Origin: Metabacillus sp. KUDC1714
GTDB lineage: Bacteria > Bacillota > Bacilli > Bacillales > Bacillaceae
DNA: 64,000 nucleotides
Direction: 5' to 3'
Assembly: GCF_014217835.1 (NCBI RefSeq)
Contig: NZ_CP055263.1
Span: 434,001 to 498,000, forward strand
The first letter of the stretch is position 1; every line of letters starts with the position of its first letter. Positions 46,665 through 56,635 of the stretch are shown piece by piece. The notes under the pieces were generated by a model. That model worked only from the letters and a program-made list of their open reading frames with translations. It was not told the origin of the DNA and made no database searches. A program made the translations under genes and the position numbers.

Positions 46665-47810
46665 TTACCTCATTACCTTTGATAATTTTTCTATACCCTT
46701 AGAAAGCGTCTTAATAAAAGGATTAATTATTTCTTCATTTTGGTCAATTGACAAACTCACTCGAATTGCACTTTTCGCAACATCCTGATGTTTATTCATA
46801 GCAAGAAGTGTGGTGCTAATAGCTTTCCTTCTTGATGAACAAGCTGAAGTTGTTGATACAAAGATATTACGCTCACCTAAATAATGTATCAGCACTTCTG
46901 CTTTCACAGATGGTACTGAGAAGTTTATTATGTGTGGTGCAGTATTTTCTTGCGGTGTGTTAACAATAACACCATCTATGTTCATTAATTCCCTTTTAAG
47001 TTTAGTGAAAGTATTTTTCATGGTCGAAGATTGCTCTTCAGCTCTTTCAGATGCCATTCTTAGTGCCTTAGCAAAAGCCACATTTCCTGCAAGACTTTCT
47101 GTACCTGATCTCAACTGAAGTTCTTGCAAGCCACCTGAAAAAAGAGGAAGAAGATCAACTCCTGTCCTCACAAACAAAGCACCAGTCCCATTTAAACCAT
47201 GGAATTTATGACCTGAAATCGTACAAAGATGAATATTAGCTTTCTTTAAGTCAAGTGGCACTTTCGTGATACCTTGAACATTGTCAACATGAAACAGAGC
47301 CTTAGGATACTGCGTAATAAGCTGTCCAATTTCTGTTACCGGCTGAATGGTGCCGACTTCATTATTTACATGCATAATCGATACGAGGATAGTATCTTCA
47401 CGTATTTCTTTTTTCATGCGTTCAATTGAGACTATACCATTCTCATCAACTGGTAAATACGTAACATCAAAATCATGAACTTGCTCAAGCTGTTTAAACG
47501 ACTCCAAAACAGATGGATGTTCGACTACCGAAGTGATGATATGCCTTCCTTTATGTTTATTAGCAAGTGCTGCTCCTTTTATCGCAAGATTATTCCCTTC
47601 TGTACCTCCTGAAGTAAAAATAACCTCCTGTTCATGCACCCCTAAAAGATTTGCAACCTGTTTTCTAGATTGATTTAGAAGTGACTCAGCTTCACTTCCT
47701 AATTTATGTACGGAGGATGGATTAGCAAAATAAACTTCAGTTACTTTTGAAAACGTTGATATGACCTCTGGATAAGGCTGTGTTGTCGCACTGTTGTCTA
47801 AATACAACAT
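46665..47810 (-). CDS. nifZ: Cysteine desulfurase NifZ
   Basis: A 381-residue PLP-dependent cysteine desulfurase that delivers sulfur to ThiI. YLDNSATTQPYP is at the N terminus, the PLP lysine lies in TISGHKFHGLNGTGALF (about 200-216), and the catalytic cysteine in TSACSSRRKA (about 330). The start is the ATG at 47810 with AGAGGAAA 5 bases upstream; the 26-residue extension to 47888 lacks a ribosome site and does not match the family. With thiI five bases downstream it forms the tRNA thiolation operon; iscS/sufS-type genes lie elsewhere. Confidence 0.93.
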   Translation of the reverse strand: MLYLDNSATTQPYPEVISTFSKVTEVYFANPSSVHKLGSEAESLLNQSRKQVANLLGVHEQEVIFTSGGTEGNNLAIKGAALANKHKGRHIITSVVEHPSVLESFKQLEQVHDFDVTYLPVDENGIVSIERMKKEIREDTILVSIMHVNNEVGTIQPVTEIGQLITQYPKALFHVDNVQGITKVPLDLKKANIHLCTISGHKFHGLNGTGALFVRTGVDLLPLFSGGLQELQLRSGTESLAGNVAFAKALRMASERAEEQSSTMKNTFTKLKRELMNIDGVIVNTPQENTAPHIINFSVPSVKAEVLIHYLGERNIFVSTTSACSSRRKAISTTLLAMNKHQDVAKSAIRVSLSIDQNEEIINPFIKTLSKGIEKLSKVMR

Positions 47811-48049
47811 TCTGTTTCCTCTTTCTATATTAAGTTTAAAATGATTGCAATCACGCAAAATTATGTCTATATGTAAAATATTAATCATTCATTAATTAGG
47901 CTGTAATAATACCATATCAAAAAGCGAAATAAAAATATACGGTTTCAATAATTCCAAAATAAAAACAGGTATGACTTGTGAAATTATCATACAAATAGCC
48001 CTTTGTCTAATTGCATCAAATTTCAGTTAGTCATCCCTGTATAAAAGTT

Positions 48050-49756
48050 TTATTTATGTTGTTTACGTTGTTCTTCGTTTAAAATTTCTTGTATTTTTGT
48101 TAATGATCCAGGTTCAACTTGTTCAAGAGCGGCAGCTGCAGTTTCTAACGATCTGCTGTATTCATATTCTCTGAACAGTTCCTCTGATTCTCTAAATTTT
48201 ATTGCAAGCTGGGAATTTCGACTGCGATAGCGATTACCGTATTGAATAACCTGCTCTATTAAATATACTTGTTCAATCAATTCATCAGCGACGTTCTTTA
48301 AGGATTCAACTGATTGAACACCTTCTTCTAATAATTGATTAACAACGAGCATATTTAATGGAATTTCATCTAATTTTGCTGTTATCATTGAAACATCTCT
48401 TTGTGCTTTATCAATAAACTCCAAAAAGTCAGCAGGTAAACCAGGTATATTGCTATGTTGGACAGCCCTACTTGTATTTAGTAATACTCTTTTTATCTGG
48501 TTTAATTTTTCCCTAGCCTGGAGTTCATCCTTTCGTAACATTTGGAGCATGTCTTGATATTGATTATGTTCTTCAAACAGCTTAGTAATTTGTTTTTCTA
48601 TATCTTCAAGCTCTTCTTTAATAATTGAATGGGCAACATGGTCATTTTGTAAATTCTGTTCAATATGTGCGAATTTCTTCTCAATTTGTGAGAGTTGCTT
48701 TTCAATTAGTCTTTGTTTATCAAGCTCTGTTTCAGACAATTGGTAACTCTGTTTTACTATGTCTGTTTCTACCAAGGTAGCAGTTTTCTGTTCAGTCAAT
48801 TCATTAAGTTTTGTGTTAATTGTTTCTTTAGCTTGTTTAACAAATTGACTCGCTTCTACTTCATGTTCTAAAAGATCATATATTGTATCAATTGATTCTT
48901 GAACAACTTGGAGACTTTCACCAATATCCTCAATTTCAGTTTCTTCAATTTGCTTTCGGTATGTTCCTAGTTGTTTGTTTATTTTTTCAATTTCTAACTC
49001 AACTTGAATATGCTCTAAATAATAGCCATTACCTTTCATTTCTTTATAGCCTTCTTCTAATTCACTTAAAAGATTAGGTAAAGTAATATTACATTCTGTA
49101 AGTAATTTAGGAATCTCGTTTATTTTGTCTTGAAGAATATCAAGCTCGCCCTTTTGTTTCACCAAAATTTCTCTAGCAGTTAAATAATTACCTACATTTG
49201 TTTCAGACTCAAATTCTTTTAACCCCTCTGAGATTTCAGCTACTTTTTCCTCCAATTTGGTATGTGCTTTCCCAAACTGATGGCTATGAGCTAATAAAGT
49301 CTTTTTCACTTTTTTAAATTGTTGTTTTATTTCTTCGCTTTCAACTGTGTTTTTTTCTTCACTAGAAACTAGTTCGTTTATTTCATCAATGATTTTGTCT
49401 ATATTCTCATCAACTGTTTTTAATACATTCTCAATATGCTCGAGTACACTTTTCGACTTCTTAAATCGATATTTATCAGAGAAATCTTCAGCATCAAAGA
49501 GAAGTTCCTCAACCTCTGGAAGTTGGGTTGTAATAATTTCATCCCATTCATTTCTCCATTGCTCAAACAGTTTCTCCGCTTGACCTACCATTTTTAGTTC
49601 CTTCACTTTTGACAATTCATCTATAATCGACCGATTCATAATTTCAATTTTCCAAGCTTCTAAACGATCAACATCTTTATAAATTCTTCTTCTTAACATG
49701 TATCCAGCACCAAATAGAATACATACAAGAAGTATTAGTCCAACTATAACTTCCAT
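48050..49756 (-). CDS. ezrA: Septation ring formation regulator EzrA
   Basis: A 568-residue protein. It has one N-terminal membrane helix (3-20) and is otherwise coiled coil throughout, with spectrin-like repeats (for example EKLFEQWRNEWDEIITTQLPEVEELLFDAEDF near 60-90). EzrA is a negative regulator of FtsZ ring assembly and a division-site factor. ATG with GAGGGGG. The gap to hisJ (410 bases) holds its promoter but no gene. In B. subtilis braB lies between nifZ and ezrA; here it is absent. Confidence 0.96.
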   Translation of the reverse strand: MEVIVGLILLVCILFGAGYMLRRRIYKDVDRLEAWKIEIMNRSIIDELSKVKELKMVGQAEKLFEQWRNEWDEIITTQLPEVEELLFDAEDFSDKYRFKKSKSVLEHIENVLKTVDENIDKIIDEINELVSSEEKNTVESEEIKQQFKKVKKTLLAHSHQFGKAHTKLEEKVAEISEGLKEFESETNVGNYLTAREILVKQKGELDILQDKINEIPKLLTECNITLPNLLSELEEGYKEMKGNGYYLEHIQVELEIEKINKQLGTYRKQIEETEIEDIGESLQVVQESIDTIYDLLEHEVEASQFVKQAKETINTKLNELTEQKTATLVETDIVKQSYQLSETELDKQRLIEKQLSQIEKKFAHIEQNLQNDHVAHSIIKEELEDIEKQITKLFEEHNQYQDMLQMLRKDELQAREKLNQIKRVLLNTSRAVQHSNIPGLPADFLEFIDKAQRDVSMITAKLDEIPLNMLVVNQLLEEGVQSVESLKNVADELIEQVYLIEQVIQYGNRYRSRNSQLAIKFRESEELFREYEYSRSLETAAAALEQVEPGSLTKIQEILNEEQRKQHK

Positions 49757-50168
49757 AATGAGCCCCCTCGTTGTTACACAAAATCCTCATGACAGGAAAA
49801 AAACTCCCCACTGATGAAAGTTTCACAATATCATGCTGATAAGCGTTTTATTAAATTATCTATGTATTAATCTAATCTACTTTTTATCATCATACTTTCG
49901 TTCAAATAAGGAGACTTCTTACCTGAACTTTTATAACAGCTTTTGTGGAAAAGGTTCCTCTTAAGCGAGCAACACTTTTTTAATGTTATTTCAATGTATT
50001 TATGATACCATGTAAACGACAATTTTTGACCAGAAATTTATTTTTTTTTACAATATTTGTCCTTTACCGATACTTAGTAATAAACGTTTTCTAAAAGGGT
50101 TCGTATTTGAAGAAGTTTATCACTTAAAAAGCGCCATTATGCTTATTAGATAGAGACTCGACAATTTA
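49757..50168. other. Divergent ezrA/hisJ intergenic region
   Basis: 412 bases without an open frame that has a ribosome site. It must carry both divergent promoters. I could not identify convincing promoter pairs; the region from about 50037 (a T-rich run) is low-complexity. Confidence 0.5.
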
Positions 50169-50192
50169 TTGCTTTTCGAAAGGAAGATGATG

Positions 50193-50999
50193 ATGAAGAA
50201 GGATGGACATGTTCATACACCTTATTGTCCACATGGGACAACCGATCAACTAGAAACATATATAAACCAAGCAATAGAAGAAGGTTTCGACAGTTTAACT
50301 TTCACAGAACATGCCCCACTTCCACCAGGTTTTAAAGACCCAACACCTGAGGAAGATAGTGCAATGAAATTAGAAGACATGGATTCTTATATTAATGACA
50401 TTCAGATCCTAAAAGATAAGTACCGACACAAAATCACAATTAACATCGGATTAGAAGTTGATTATATAAAGGAATTCGAGCATGAAACAAAAGTATTTTT
50501 AGATCAATATGGAAAATTTTTAGACGATAGTATTCTCTCAGTGCATTTTTTGAAGATCGATCATTCCTACTACTGTATGGATTACGATGAAAACACATTT
50601 GGCAAAATGATAGATATAGCAGGGTCATTACAAAACCTTCATCAAGCATATTACAATGAGGTATTACATTCTATTCATAGTGATTTGGGTAATTTCAAAC
50701 CGAAGAGAATTGGTCATATTACGTTAGTTAATAAATTTCAAAAGCTTTATCCCGTTACCTTTTCTACTGATACTTCTGTCAAGAAAGTCATACAAGCAAT
50801 AAAAGAACAAAAATTGGAAATTGATTATAATGTAGCTGGATTAAGAAAAAAATATTGTGGTGAAACATATCCTGAGGAATCGATTGCAAAATTGGCACAC
50901 AAACAAAAAATCCCTCTTATCTATGGTTCAGATGCCCACAGCGCAAGGGATATTGGGAAGAATTACACACATTATGATCAACTAACGAACAGCAACTAG
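50193..50999 (+). CDS. hisJ: Histidinol-phosphatase HisJ, PHP family
   Basis: A 268-residue PHP-fold phosphatase that dephosphorylates histidinol phosphate in histidine biosynthesis. The metal-binding motifs are DGHVHTPYCPHG (residues 4-15), FTEHAPLPPG (about 40-49), GLEVDYI (about 88), and GSDAHSARDIG (about 245-255). AAAGGAAG abuts the first of three consecutive ATG codons (50187-50195); I chose the third, matching the usual MKK(D)GH start. The 3' end overlaps convergent refZ by 18 bases. Confidence 0.93.
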   Translation: MKKDGHVHTPYCPHGTTDQLETYINQAIEEGFDSLTFTEHAPLPPGFKDPTPEEDSAMKLEDMDSYINDIQILKDKYRHKITINIGLEVDYIKEFEHETKVFLDQYGKFLDDSILSVHFLKIDHSYYCMDYDENTFGKMIDIAGSLQNLHQAYYNEVLHSIHSDLGNFKPKRIGHITLVNKFQKLYPVTFSTDTSVKKVIQAIKEQKLEIDYNVAGLRKKYCGETYPEESIAKLAHKQKIPLIYGSDAHSARDIGKNYTHYDQLTNSN

Positions 51000-51632
51000 C
51001 TTTCCTTCTAGAGATTGATTCTCTAGCAACAATGAGTTCAGCCAAATTTTCAACTCTTTATAATATTGATGTACAAAATAGACTTCGTGAGTTTGGATAT
51101 GGAGTACTTCGCTCATATATTGTGGCTGCAAATACGGTGTGTGCAAAAGGCTTCTTAATTGGATAATCATATGTGGTACAAAAACTTTTCGATAATATCC
51201 TTCCTCAATCCCTTGATCGATGACTGATTTGATATAGTATTTCTCCTTGGTTAAATAAGTTGTCATGACTTCACGAATTAGTACGGAATCCACTGTGACT
51301 TCACGGTATACTAATCTTGAAAGTTGACGATTTTCATGTTGATAATTTAATATATCTAAAATGATTTTACTTAAAACTGTGTGTGCATTTCCGTATTTTA
51401 ATTGGGAATAATTTTCTTCAATTACTTGTATATACCCCTCATAATAATGAGATACAAGGTATTCAAGTAAACCACCTTTCCCTTTAAAATAGTAAGAAAT
51501 ATGAGCTACATTCGCATTAGCTCGATTTGCAATTTCTCGCACTGAAGTACCAGTAAAACCCTTTGAGTTAAACAAATATATTGCCGCATTTAGGATTTTT
51601 TGTTTTGTATCACGTAAAGGTTGTTTAGTCAT
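50982..51632 (-). CDS. refZ: TetR-family RefZ (FtsZ regulator)
   Basis: A 216-residue TetR-type DNA-binding protein. The HTH is at about 20-55 with GTSVREIANRANANVAHISYYFKGKGGLLEYLV, followed by the helical ligand/dimer domain. In B. subtilis RefZ (YttP) binds motifs near the origin and helps position FtsZ at the onset of sporulation. The location between hisJ and ytsP and the HTH sequence support the name. ATG at 51632 with GGGGG 6-7 bases upstream. Downstream it converges on hisJ with a short overlap, so no terminator separates them. Confidence 0.85.
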   Translation of the reverse strand: MTKQPLRDTKQKILNAAIYLFNSKGFTGTSVREIANRANANVAHISYYFKGKGGLLEYLVSHYYEGYIQVIEENYSQLKYGNAHTVLSKIILDILNYQHENRQLSRLVYREVTVDSVLIREVMTTYLTKEKYYIKSVIDQGIEEGYYRKVFVPHMIIQLRSLLHTPYLQPQYMSEVLHIQTHEVYFVHQYYKELKIWLNSLLLENQSLEGKLVAVR

Positions 51633-51753
51633 TCGATTCACCCCCTTTTCCCTTTTATCTATACATTCAATTAATTAAGGTTGATTCCTTTATCATTCGC
51701 TCGACAAAGTTCTTTAGACTTTGTTAATTTTTAGCTGAAGGTAGGTTATAACA

Positions 51754-52233
51754 ATGTTTTCTGTCGAAATGTACAAAGGTAGTAAAAAAGAACAATTTCC
51801 ATTAGCTATTAAACAGCTAAAAGCATTATTAGATGGTGAAGATGATCGCATTGCAAATCTATCAAATGCTTCAGCATTTCTAAATCAATTTCTAGAAAAT
51901 ATTAACTGGGTAGGCTTTTACCTAGTAAAGGATGAACAACTTGTACTTGGCCCCTTCCAAGGTTTACCAGCATGTGTGCGAATTCCACTAGGAAAAGGAG
52001 TGTGCGGCACTGCTGCAGCTAACAAAAGAACTGAACGTGTTGCAGATGTTCATCAATTCCCTGGCCACATAGCTTGTGATGCGGCTTCTAATTCAGAAAT
52101 TGTTGTTCCACTCATTAAGGACAATATTCTAATTGGAGTCTTAGACATCGATAGCCCTATCAAAAACAGATTTGATAAGATGGACGAGGCTTTTTTAGAA
52201 GAATTTGTTGAAATTCTTGTTAAATATATATAA
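51754..52233 (+). CDS. msrC: Free methionine-(R)-sulfoxide reductase (YtsP, GAF domain)
   Basis: A 159-residue GAF-domain protein of the fRMsr type, reducing free methionine-R-sulfoxide. The three catalytic cysteines are C74, C84 and C108 (LPACVRIP, KGVCGTAA, HIACDAAS). Bacillus YtsP has the same place next to refZ. Single gene on the plus strand with AAGGTAGG before the ATG, convergent to dgcP across a bidirectional terminator. Confidence 0.93.
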   Translation: MFSVEMYKGSKKEQFPLAIKQLKALLDGEDDRIANLSNASAFLNQFLENINWVGFYLVKDEQLVLGPFQGLPACVRIPLGKGVCGTAAANKRTERVADVHQFPGHIACDAASNSEIVVPLIKDNILIGVLDIDSPIKNRFDKMDEAFLEEFVEILVKYI

Positions 52234-52240
52234 TTGAAAG

Positions 52241-52275
52241 TAAAAAAGTGAGCTGAATTTCAGCTCACTTTTTTA
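52241..52275. terminator. Bidirectional terminator, msrC and dgcP
   Basis: AGTGAGCTGAA and TTCAGCTCACT arms (52247-52269) with A6 and T7 runs on the outside. Confidence 0.88.
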
Positions 52276-54072
52276 TACCTGTACAATCACTTGATTTTTA
52301 CCCTCATTTTTAGCGATATATAATGCCTTATCTGCTTTACTAAATAGTTGATGGAAGTTTTTGTCAATTTCAGCATTCCAATAAGAAACTCCACAGGAAA
52401 TGGTTATCATCGGGTTAGTATTTTCCCTAACGCGCTTAACAATTCTCTCCGCTACTGAAATGCCTGATGCAAGTTCTACTTGTGGAAGATAGACGGCAAG
52501 TTCTTCTCCACCCCATCTAGCCCCAACATCATTTTCACGTATATTACTTTTAATAATGTTTGCTACTTGAACAAGTACTTCATCACCAACTTGATGACCA
52601 TACGTGTCATTAACTTTTTTGAAATTATCGATATCAATTAGCACAAAAGTACCTTGCCGATCTTTCTGCATCGAGCTACCAATAAAATCATTAAAGTAAT
52701 TACGAGAAAATAATTGTGTTAAATGATCGGTTTTAACCAATGTTTCAAGCTCTTCTCTTAACAATGAATTTGTCAGTGCTAATGTTGAATGATGAATTAA
52801 TGATTGAAGCAACTTAAACATATCAAAAGAAAAATGATAGGGATCTTTATGGAGTACTAATGCACAGCCTTTAAGATTTTCACTCTGAACCATAGGAACA
52901 GCCATAACAGATGAATATGGTAAATCTTTTAAATATGTTGTTATATCGCCAATAAAAAGGCCCTCTAAATCCTTTTCTATTTTCTCTCGTACATACTGAA
53001 TGTAGATCATTACTTCTTCTGTATTAAAGAAATTCGTACTTCCAGGAAAGATTTGAATCGAACCATTTTGATTAATATAGAAAAATCCAACTTCATCTGC
53101 TTTAAAAGAATTTAATATTCTTAATGACATATACGTCATTGTATCTGTTAATCTTAAGTTCTTATTTAAACGATGTGATGTTTCATTAATTAGTTGTAAG
53201 TCCTTTATTAACCTTTTCGATTGCTCATACAATTGAGCATTTTCTAAGGCAGTTCCTGCAGCGTTTGCTAGCATTGCTACAAAATTTACATTTTCATCCT
53301 CAAGCTGCAATCCATGATTTGCAACAACCTGAAGCACACCATATACACCCTGTTTCCCCTTTAGTGGGATATATACAATCATTTGCCTATTCTTTTTATC
53401 AAATGACCTTTGAGCATTACCTGTGACAAAGGCTTCCATAGCCATTTCATTACCATCTTGATGATCAAAACCTAAATCTTTTATTGGTAAATCTAGATGG
53501 TTTTCATGGTCATGTGATAAAAACAAATAAAAATTATATTCAAAAAACATAGATTGTAAAGTAGTAACTAGCTCGGAAAGTACATCATCTTTATTCATAA
53601 AAGAATGAAATTTTTCAGTTAATCGATATAATTGTTTGAATTTCTGTTCATTTAGTGTGATTTGAACTAAATTTAAACTATGTGCAAAGAAAGATGAACA
53701 AGATTTGACTACTTCGTCTAATGATGCACTAGAAAATTTACTTATATTTAATCCTATTAACTCGACTAAACCATGTAAAGTATCATTTTGAATAATTGGG
53801 ATGAAGGCTTGTTCTTCAAAAAAATAAAGCTTTCCGTATTGAAGGTCGTCTGGCACTGCCTTAACCGGATAACCTCTGTCTTTAAAAGCTGGTGTTAGGT
53901 AATCTAACTGCTTGTTATAAGAATAGAAAATTGCATCTTTAATACACAGTTCCCTTTTTAAAACACTTGTAAGCTTTTTTAAAATTTCATTTATTGAAGG
54001 TTGCTGGTGATTGTTACTTAAAAATTCAAAAAAAGTACTCTTAATCGCCAGAACAACCAATTGATCACCCAT
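52273..54072 (-). CDS. dgcP: Diguanylate cyclase with GAF sensor domains (DgcP/YtrP)
   Basis: A 599-residue cytoplasmic enzyme. Two or three GAF-like domains are at about 40-140, 150-275 and 285-420, followed by a GGDEF domain (about 435-595). The active-site loop reads RWGGEELAVYL, so GGEEL, a functional variant, and an inhibitory RxxD site (RENDVGARW) precedes it by five residues, indicating product inhibition by c-di-GMP. DgcP is one of the B. subtilis cyclases and lies in the same place, between ytsP and rpsD. The ATG at 54072 has GGGTG 6 bases upstream; the frame could extend 7 codons to 54093 (GTG/TTG-like), which is weaker. Confidence 0.88.
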   Translation of the reverse strand: MGDQLVVLAIKSTFFEFLSNNHQQPSINEILKKLTSVLKRELCIKDAIFYSYNKQLDYLTPAFKDRGYPVKAVPDDLQYGKLYFFEEQAFIPIIQNDTLHGLVELIGLNISKFSSASLDEVVKSCSSFFAHSLNLVQITLNEQKFKQLYRLTEKFHSFMNKDDVLSELVTTLQSMFFEYNFYLFLSHDHENHLDLPIKDLGFDHQDGNEMAMEAFVTGNAQRSFDKKNRQMIVYIPLKGKQGVYGVLQVVANHGLQLEDENVNFVAMLANAAGTALENAQLYEQSKRLIKDLQLINETSHRLNKNLRLTDTMTYMSLRILNSFKADEVGFFYINQNGSIQIFPGSTNFFNTEEVMIYIQYVREKIEKDLEGLFIGDITTYLKDLPYSSVMAVPMVQSENLKGCALVLHKDPYHFSFDMFKLLQSLIHHSTLALTNSLLREELETLVKTDHLTQLFSRNYFNDFIGSSMQKDRQGTFVLIDIDNFKKVNDTYGHQVGDEVLVQVANIIKSNIRENDVGARWGGEELAVYLPQVELASGISVAERIVKRVRENTNPMITISCGVSYWNAEIDKNFHQLFSKADKALYIAKNEGKNQVIVQV

Positions 54073-54413
54073 ATATTTCACCCACACAATCAAGTTACAA
54101 GCTGAATATGACGGATTTAAACCACCATATAATATAAGAAAAATCTCTCAGTAATTATATCATAAAACTTCTTACTATATATGTAATAGGCTAAAGTTTT
54201 TGGCTCATCTACTTTCTCCTTTATAAATATCCTTTTATTAATAGTTGAACCTTCCCCTTATAATTTAATATAAGAAATGCTTAATTGCCCTAATTAGGAT
54301 CCTAGCAAAACTAGGGAATTAACTGATAAATTGTTATATCCTCTAACACTTTAATATGATTTTTGTGTTAGCTGGTATTTAGAAACTTTCTAGACTAAAA
54401 AATATAAAGCTTC
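54073..54413. other. Intergenic region before the rpsD promoter
   Basis: About 340 bases of AT-rich DNA. A hairpin-like CCTAGC/GCTAGG-type repeat occurs near 54300-54318. I see no gene. Confidence 0.5.
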
Positions 54414-54442
54414 TTGACATTATACATATAAGATCATATAAT
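54414..54442 (+). promoter_or_regulatory. Strong sigma-A promoter of rpsD
   Basis: TTGACA (54414-54419), 17 bases and TATAAT (54437-54442): both hexamers match consensus exactly. Confidence 0.9.
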
Positions 54443-54448
54443 GTTCGT

Positions 54449-54637
54449 TGTGTATAAAATATGCAGCCTATTGATGTAGCAGTTTTGATTTCATTTTGTT
54501 CCCCTTTTAACAAAGGAGGTGTATCGCGTAACTCTATGCTGCTGGAGCGAGGATACATGAAAACAAAATGTGCATAATTGTCCAATCAGTCTGGTTTTTA
54601 TTTTATGCAAAAATAAAAACATAAAGGAGGAGTTAGC
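54449..54637 (+). promoter_or_regulatory. S4-type autoregulatory leader of rpsD
   Basis: A 190-nt leader between the promoter and rpsD. A 9-bp long-range helix CATTTTGTT/AACAAAATG (54492-54500 with 54562-54570) encloses GGAGGTGTATCGCG and GCTGCTGGAGCGAGG, and these resemble the structured target to which S4 binds to repress its own synthesis in Bacillus. A further AT-rich hairpin GTTTTTATTTT/AAAATAAAAAC (54594-54620) sits just before the ribosome site AAAGGAGG. The S4 assignment is from gene and position; the fold should be compared with the B. subtilis rpsD leader. Confidence 0.7.
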
Positions 54638-55240
54638 ATGGCTCGTTATACAGGCTCAAGCTGGAAACTCTCTCGTCGTCTAGGTATTTCATTAAGTGGT
54701 TCAGGTAAAGAATTAGAAAAGCGTCCATATGCTCCAGGACAACACGGTCCAGGACAACGCAAAAAAATCTCTGAATATGGTTTACAATTACAAGAGAAGC
54801 AAAAGCTTCGTCATATGTATGGTGTAAATGAACGCCAATTCCGTAACCTATTTGATAAAGCTGGCAAAATGGCTGGTAAACATGGTGAGAACTTCATGAT
54901 TCTTCTTGATGCTCGTCTTGATAACGTAGTATACCGTTTAGGTTTAGCACGTACACGTCGTCAAGCTCGTCAATTAGTTAACCATGGTCATATCCTTGTA
55001 GATGGCGGACGTGTAGATATCCCATCTTACCAACTTAAACCAGGTCAAACAATCACTTTACGTGAAAAATCTCGCAACCTTGATATCGTTAAGGAAGCAA
55101 TCGAAGTAAGCAACTTCGTACCTGATTACCTAACTTTCGACGCAGACAAATTAGAAGGTACATTCACACGTTTACCTGAACGTTCTGAATTACCTGCTGA
55201 AATTAACGAAGCTCTTATCGTTGAGTTCTACTCTCGTTAA
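54638..55240 (+). CDS. rpsD: 30S ribosomal protein S4
   Basis: A 200-residue S4. [26 protein letters not shown] at the N terminus, an S4 RNA-binding domain (about 90-150, [31 protein letters not shown]) and the C-terminal EFYSR. It lacks the zinc-binding N-terminal cysteines, so this is the C- form. ATG with AAAGGAGG. Monocistronic; autoregulated through the leader. Terminator 55249-55277 follows. Confidence 0.98.
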   Translation: MARYTGSSWKLSRRLGISLSGSGKELEKRPYAPGQHGPGQRKKISEYGLQLQEKQKLRHMYGVNERQFRNLFDKAGKMAGKHGENFMILLDARLDNVVYRLGLARTRRQARQLVNHGHILVDGGRVDIPSYQLKPGQTITLREKSRNLDIVKEAIEVSNFVPDYLTFDADKLEGTFTRLPERSELPAEINEALIVEFYSR

Positions 55241-55248
55241 TAAGAAAA

Positions 55249-55277
55249 ATCCTGGTCTATGGACCGGGATTTTTTTA
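55249..55277 (+). terminator. Terminator after rpsD
   Basis: ATCCTGGTC, loop TATG, GACCGGGAT and T7. Confidence 0.9.
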
Positions 55278-55287
55278 TTTCCATATT

Positions 55288-55328
55288 TAAAAAAAGTGGT
55301 TAACTCTTTTAAGTTAACCACTTTTTTG
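55288..55328 (-). terminator. Terminator after tyrS
   Basis: AAGTGGTTAACT and AGTTAACCACTT arms around TTTTA; on the minus strand followed by TTTTTTT. It would also stop transcripts from the plus strand. Confidence 0.88.
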
Positions 55329-55338
55329 CAGTCTAATA

Positions 55339-56601
55339 TTATGCGTAACGAATTAAGAAATATTTCTTTTTCCCTCTACGAATTACAGTAAACTGTCCAT
55401 CAATTTTATCTTCATCTGAAATAACTTTGGATAAATCTTGAATACGATCTCCGTTTATATAGATTGCACCATTTGTAATATCTTCTCGTGCTTGACGTTT
55501 TGATGGGGCAATTTTAGCTTGAATAAGCAAGTCAACTAAGCCAATTTCAGTCTCTTCCATTTTAGTAGATGGTACATCTTTGAATCCTTCTAAAATTTCA
55601 TTACCTGTTAACTGTTTAATATCCCCACTAAACAATGCCGCAGAAATCTTAATTGCTTGTTGTAAAGCTTCTTCACCATGAACGAGTTTTGTTACTTCTT
55701 CAGCTAACGATTTTTGAGCTAATCGTTTTTCAGGTGCATTTTTAATCTCTTCTTCAAATTGCTCAATTTCTGTCTGAGATAAGAATGTAAAGTATTTCAG
55801 ATATTTTACTACATCACGATCATCTGTGTTGATCCAAAATTGGTAAAACTCATATGGAGATGTTTTTTCACGATCTAACCAAATCGCTCCACCTTCTGTT
55901 TTTCCAAACTTCGTGCCATCTGCTTTTGTAACAAGAGGAATCGTCAATCCATACGCCTTAGAATTTTCTTCAGATTTACGGATTAGCTCTAGCCCTGCTG
56001 TAATATTTCCCCACTGATCACTACCACCAATTTGTAGTTTACATTCATTTTGTTCGTATAATTTTAAGAAATCATAGGATTGTAAGATCATGTAACTAAA
56101 CTCAGTAAATGAAATACCAGATTCGATACGGGTCTTAACTGAATCCTTAGCAAGCATGTAATTAATACCAAAGTTTTTCCCAACATCACGTAGGAAAGAA
56201 ATAACATCTAGACTACCAATCCAATCATAGTTATTCACAATAACTGCTGGATTAACATCCGCTTCAAAGTCAAGGAACCTAGATAATTGTCCTTTAATTC
56301 GATCAGACCAATCCTGTACAATATCCGCAGTATTTAAAGTACGCTCTGCCTTCTTCCCACTTGGATCACCAATCAGCCCAGTAGCACCTCCAACAAGAGC
56401 TATTGGATGATGTCCGTTTAGTTGGAATCTTTTAAGCGTTAACACCGGAAGCAAATGACCAATATGAAGACTATCCGCAGTAGGATCAAATCCAGAATAA
56501 AGCTTAATTTTATCTTCCTGTAGTACTTTAGCTAGTCCAGCCTCATCTGTAACTTGGTTTACTAAGCCTCTAAATTGTAAATCGTTTAATAATTCACTCA
56601 T
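55339..56601 (-). CDS. tyrS: Tyrosyl-tRNA synthetase
   Basis: A 420-residue class Ic synthetase. The HIGH motif is in DSLHIGHLLPV (about 43-52), tyrosine-binding Y/D residues in YDFLKLYEQNECKLQIGGSDQWGN (about 174-198), KMSKS-like KFGKTEGGA (about 230-238), and a C-terminal S4-like domain (about 350-418). It is charged with tyrosine for protein synthesis; Bacillus also has tyrZ. Expression is controlled by the T-box leader upstream. ATG with AGGAGA. Confidence 0.97.
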   Translation of the reverse strand: MSELLNDLQFRGLVNQVTDEAGLAKVLQEDKIKLYSGFDPTADSLHIGHLLPVLTLKRFQLNGHHPIALVGGATGLIGDPSGKKAERTLNTADIVQDWSDRIKGQLSRFLDFEADVNPAVIVNNYDWIGSLDVISFLRDVGKNFGINYMLAKDSVKTRIESGISFTEFSYMILQSYDFLKLYEQNECKLQIGGSDQWGNITAGLELIRKSEENSKAYGLTIPLVTKADGTKFGKTEGGAIWLDREKTSPYEFYQFWINTDDRDVVKYLKYFTFLSQTEIEQFEEEIKNAPEKRLAQKSLAEEVTKLVHGEEALQQAIKISAALFSGDIKQLTGNEILEGFKDVPSTKMEETEIGLVDLLIQAKIAPSKRQAREDITNGAIYINGDRIQDLSKVISDEDKIDGQFTVIRRGKKKYFLIRYA

Positions 56602-56635
56602 AATCGTTCTCCTTTGTCGTTTTTTTCAGGTGAAT

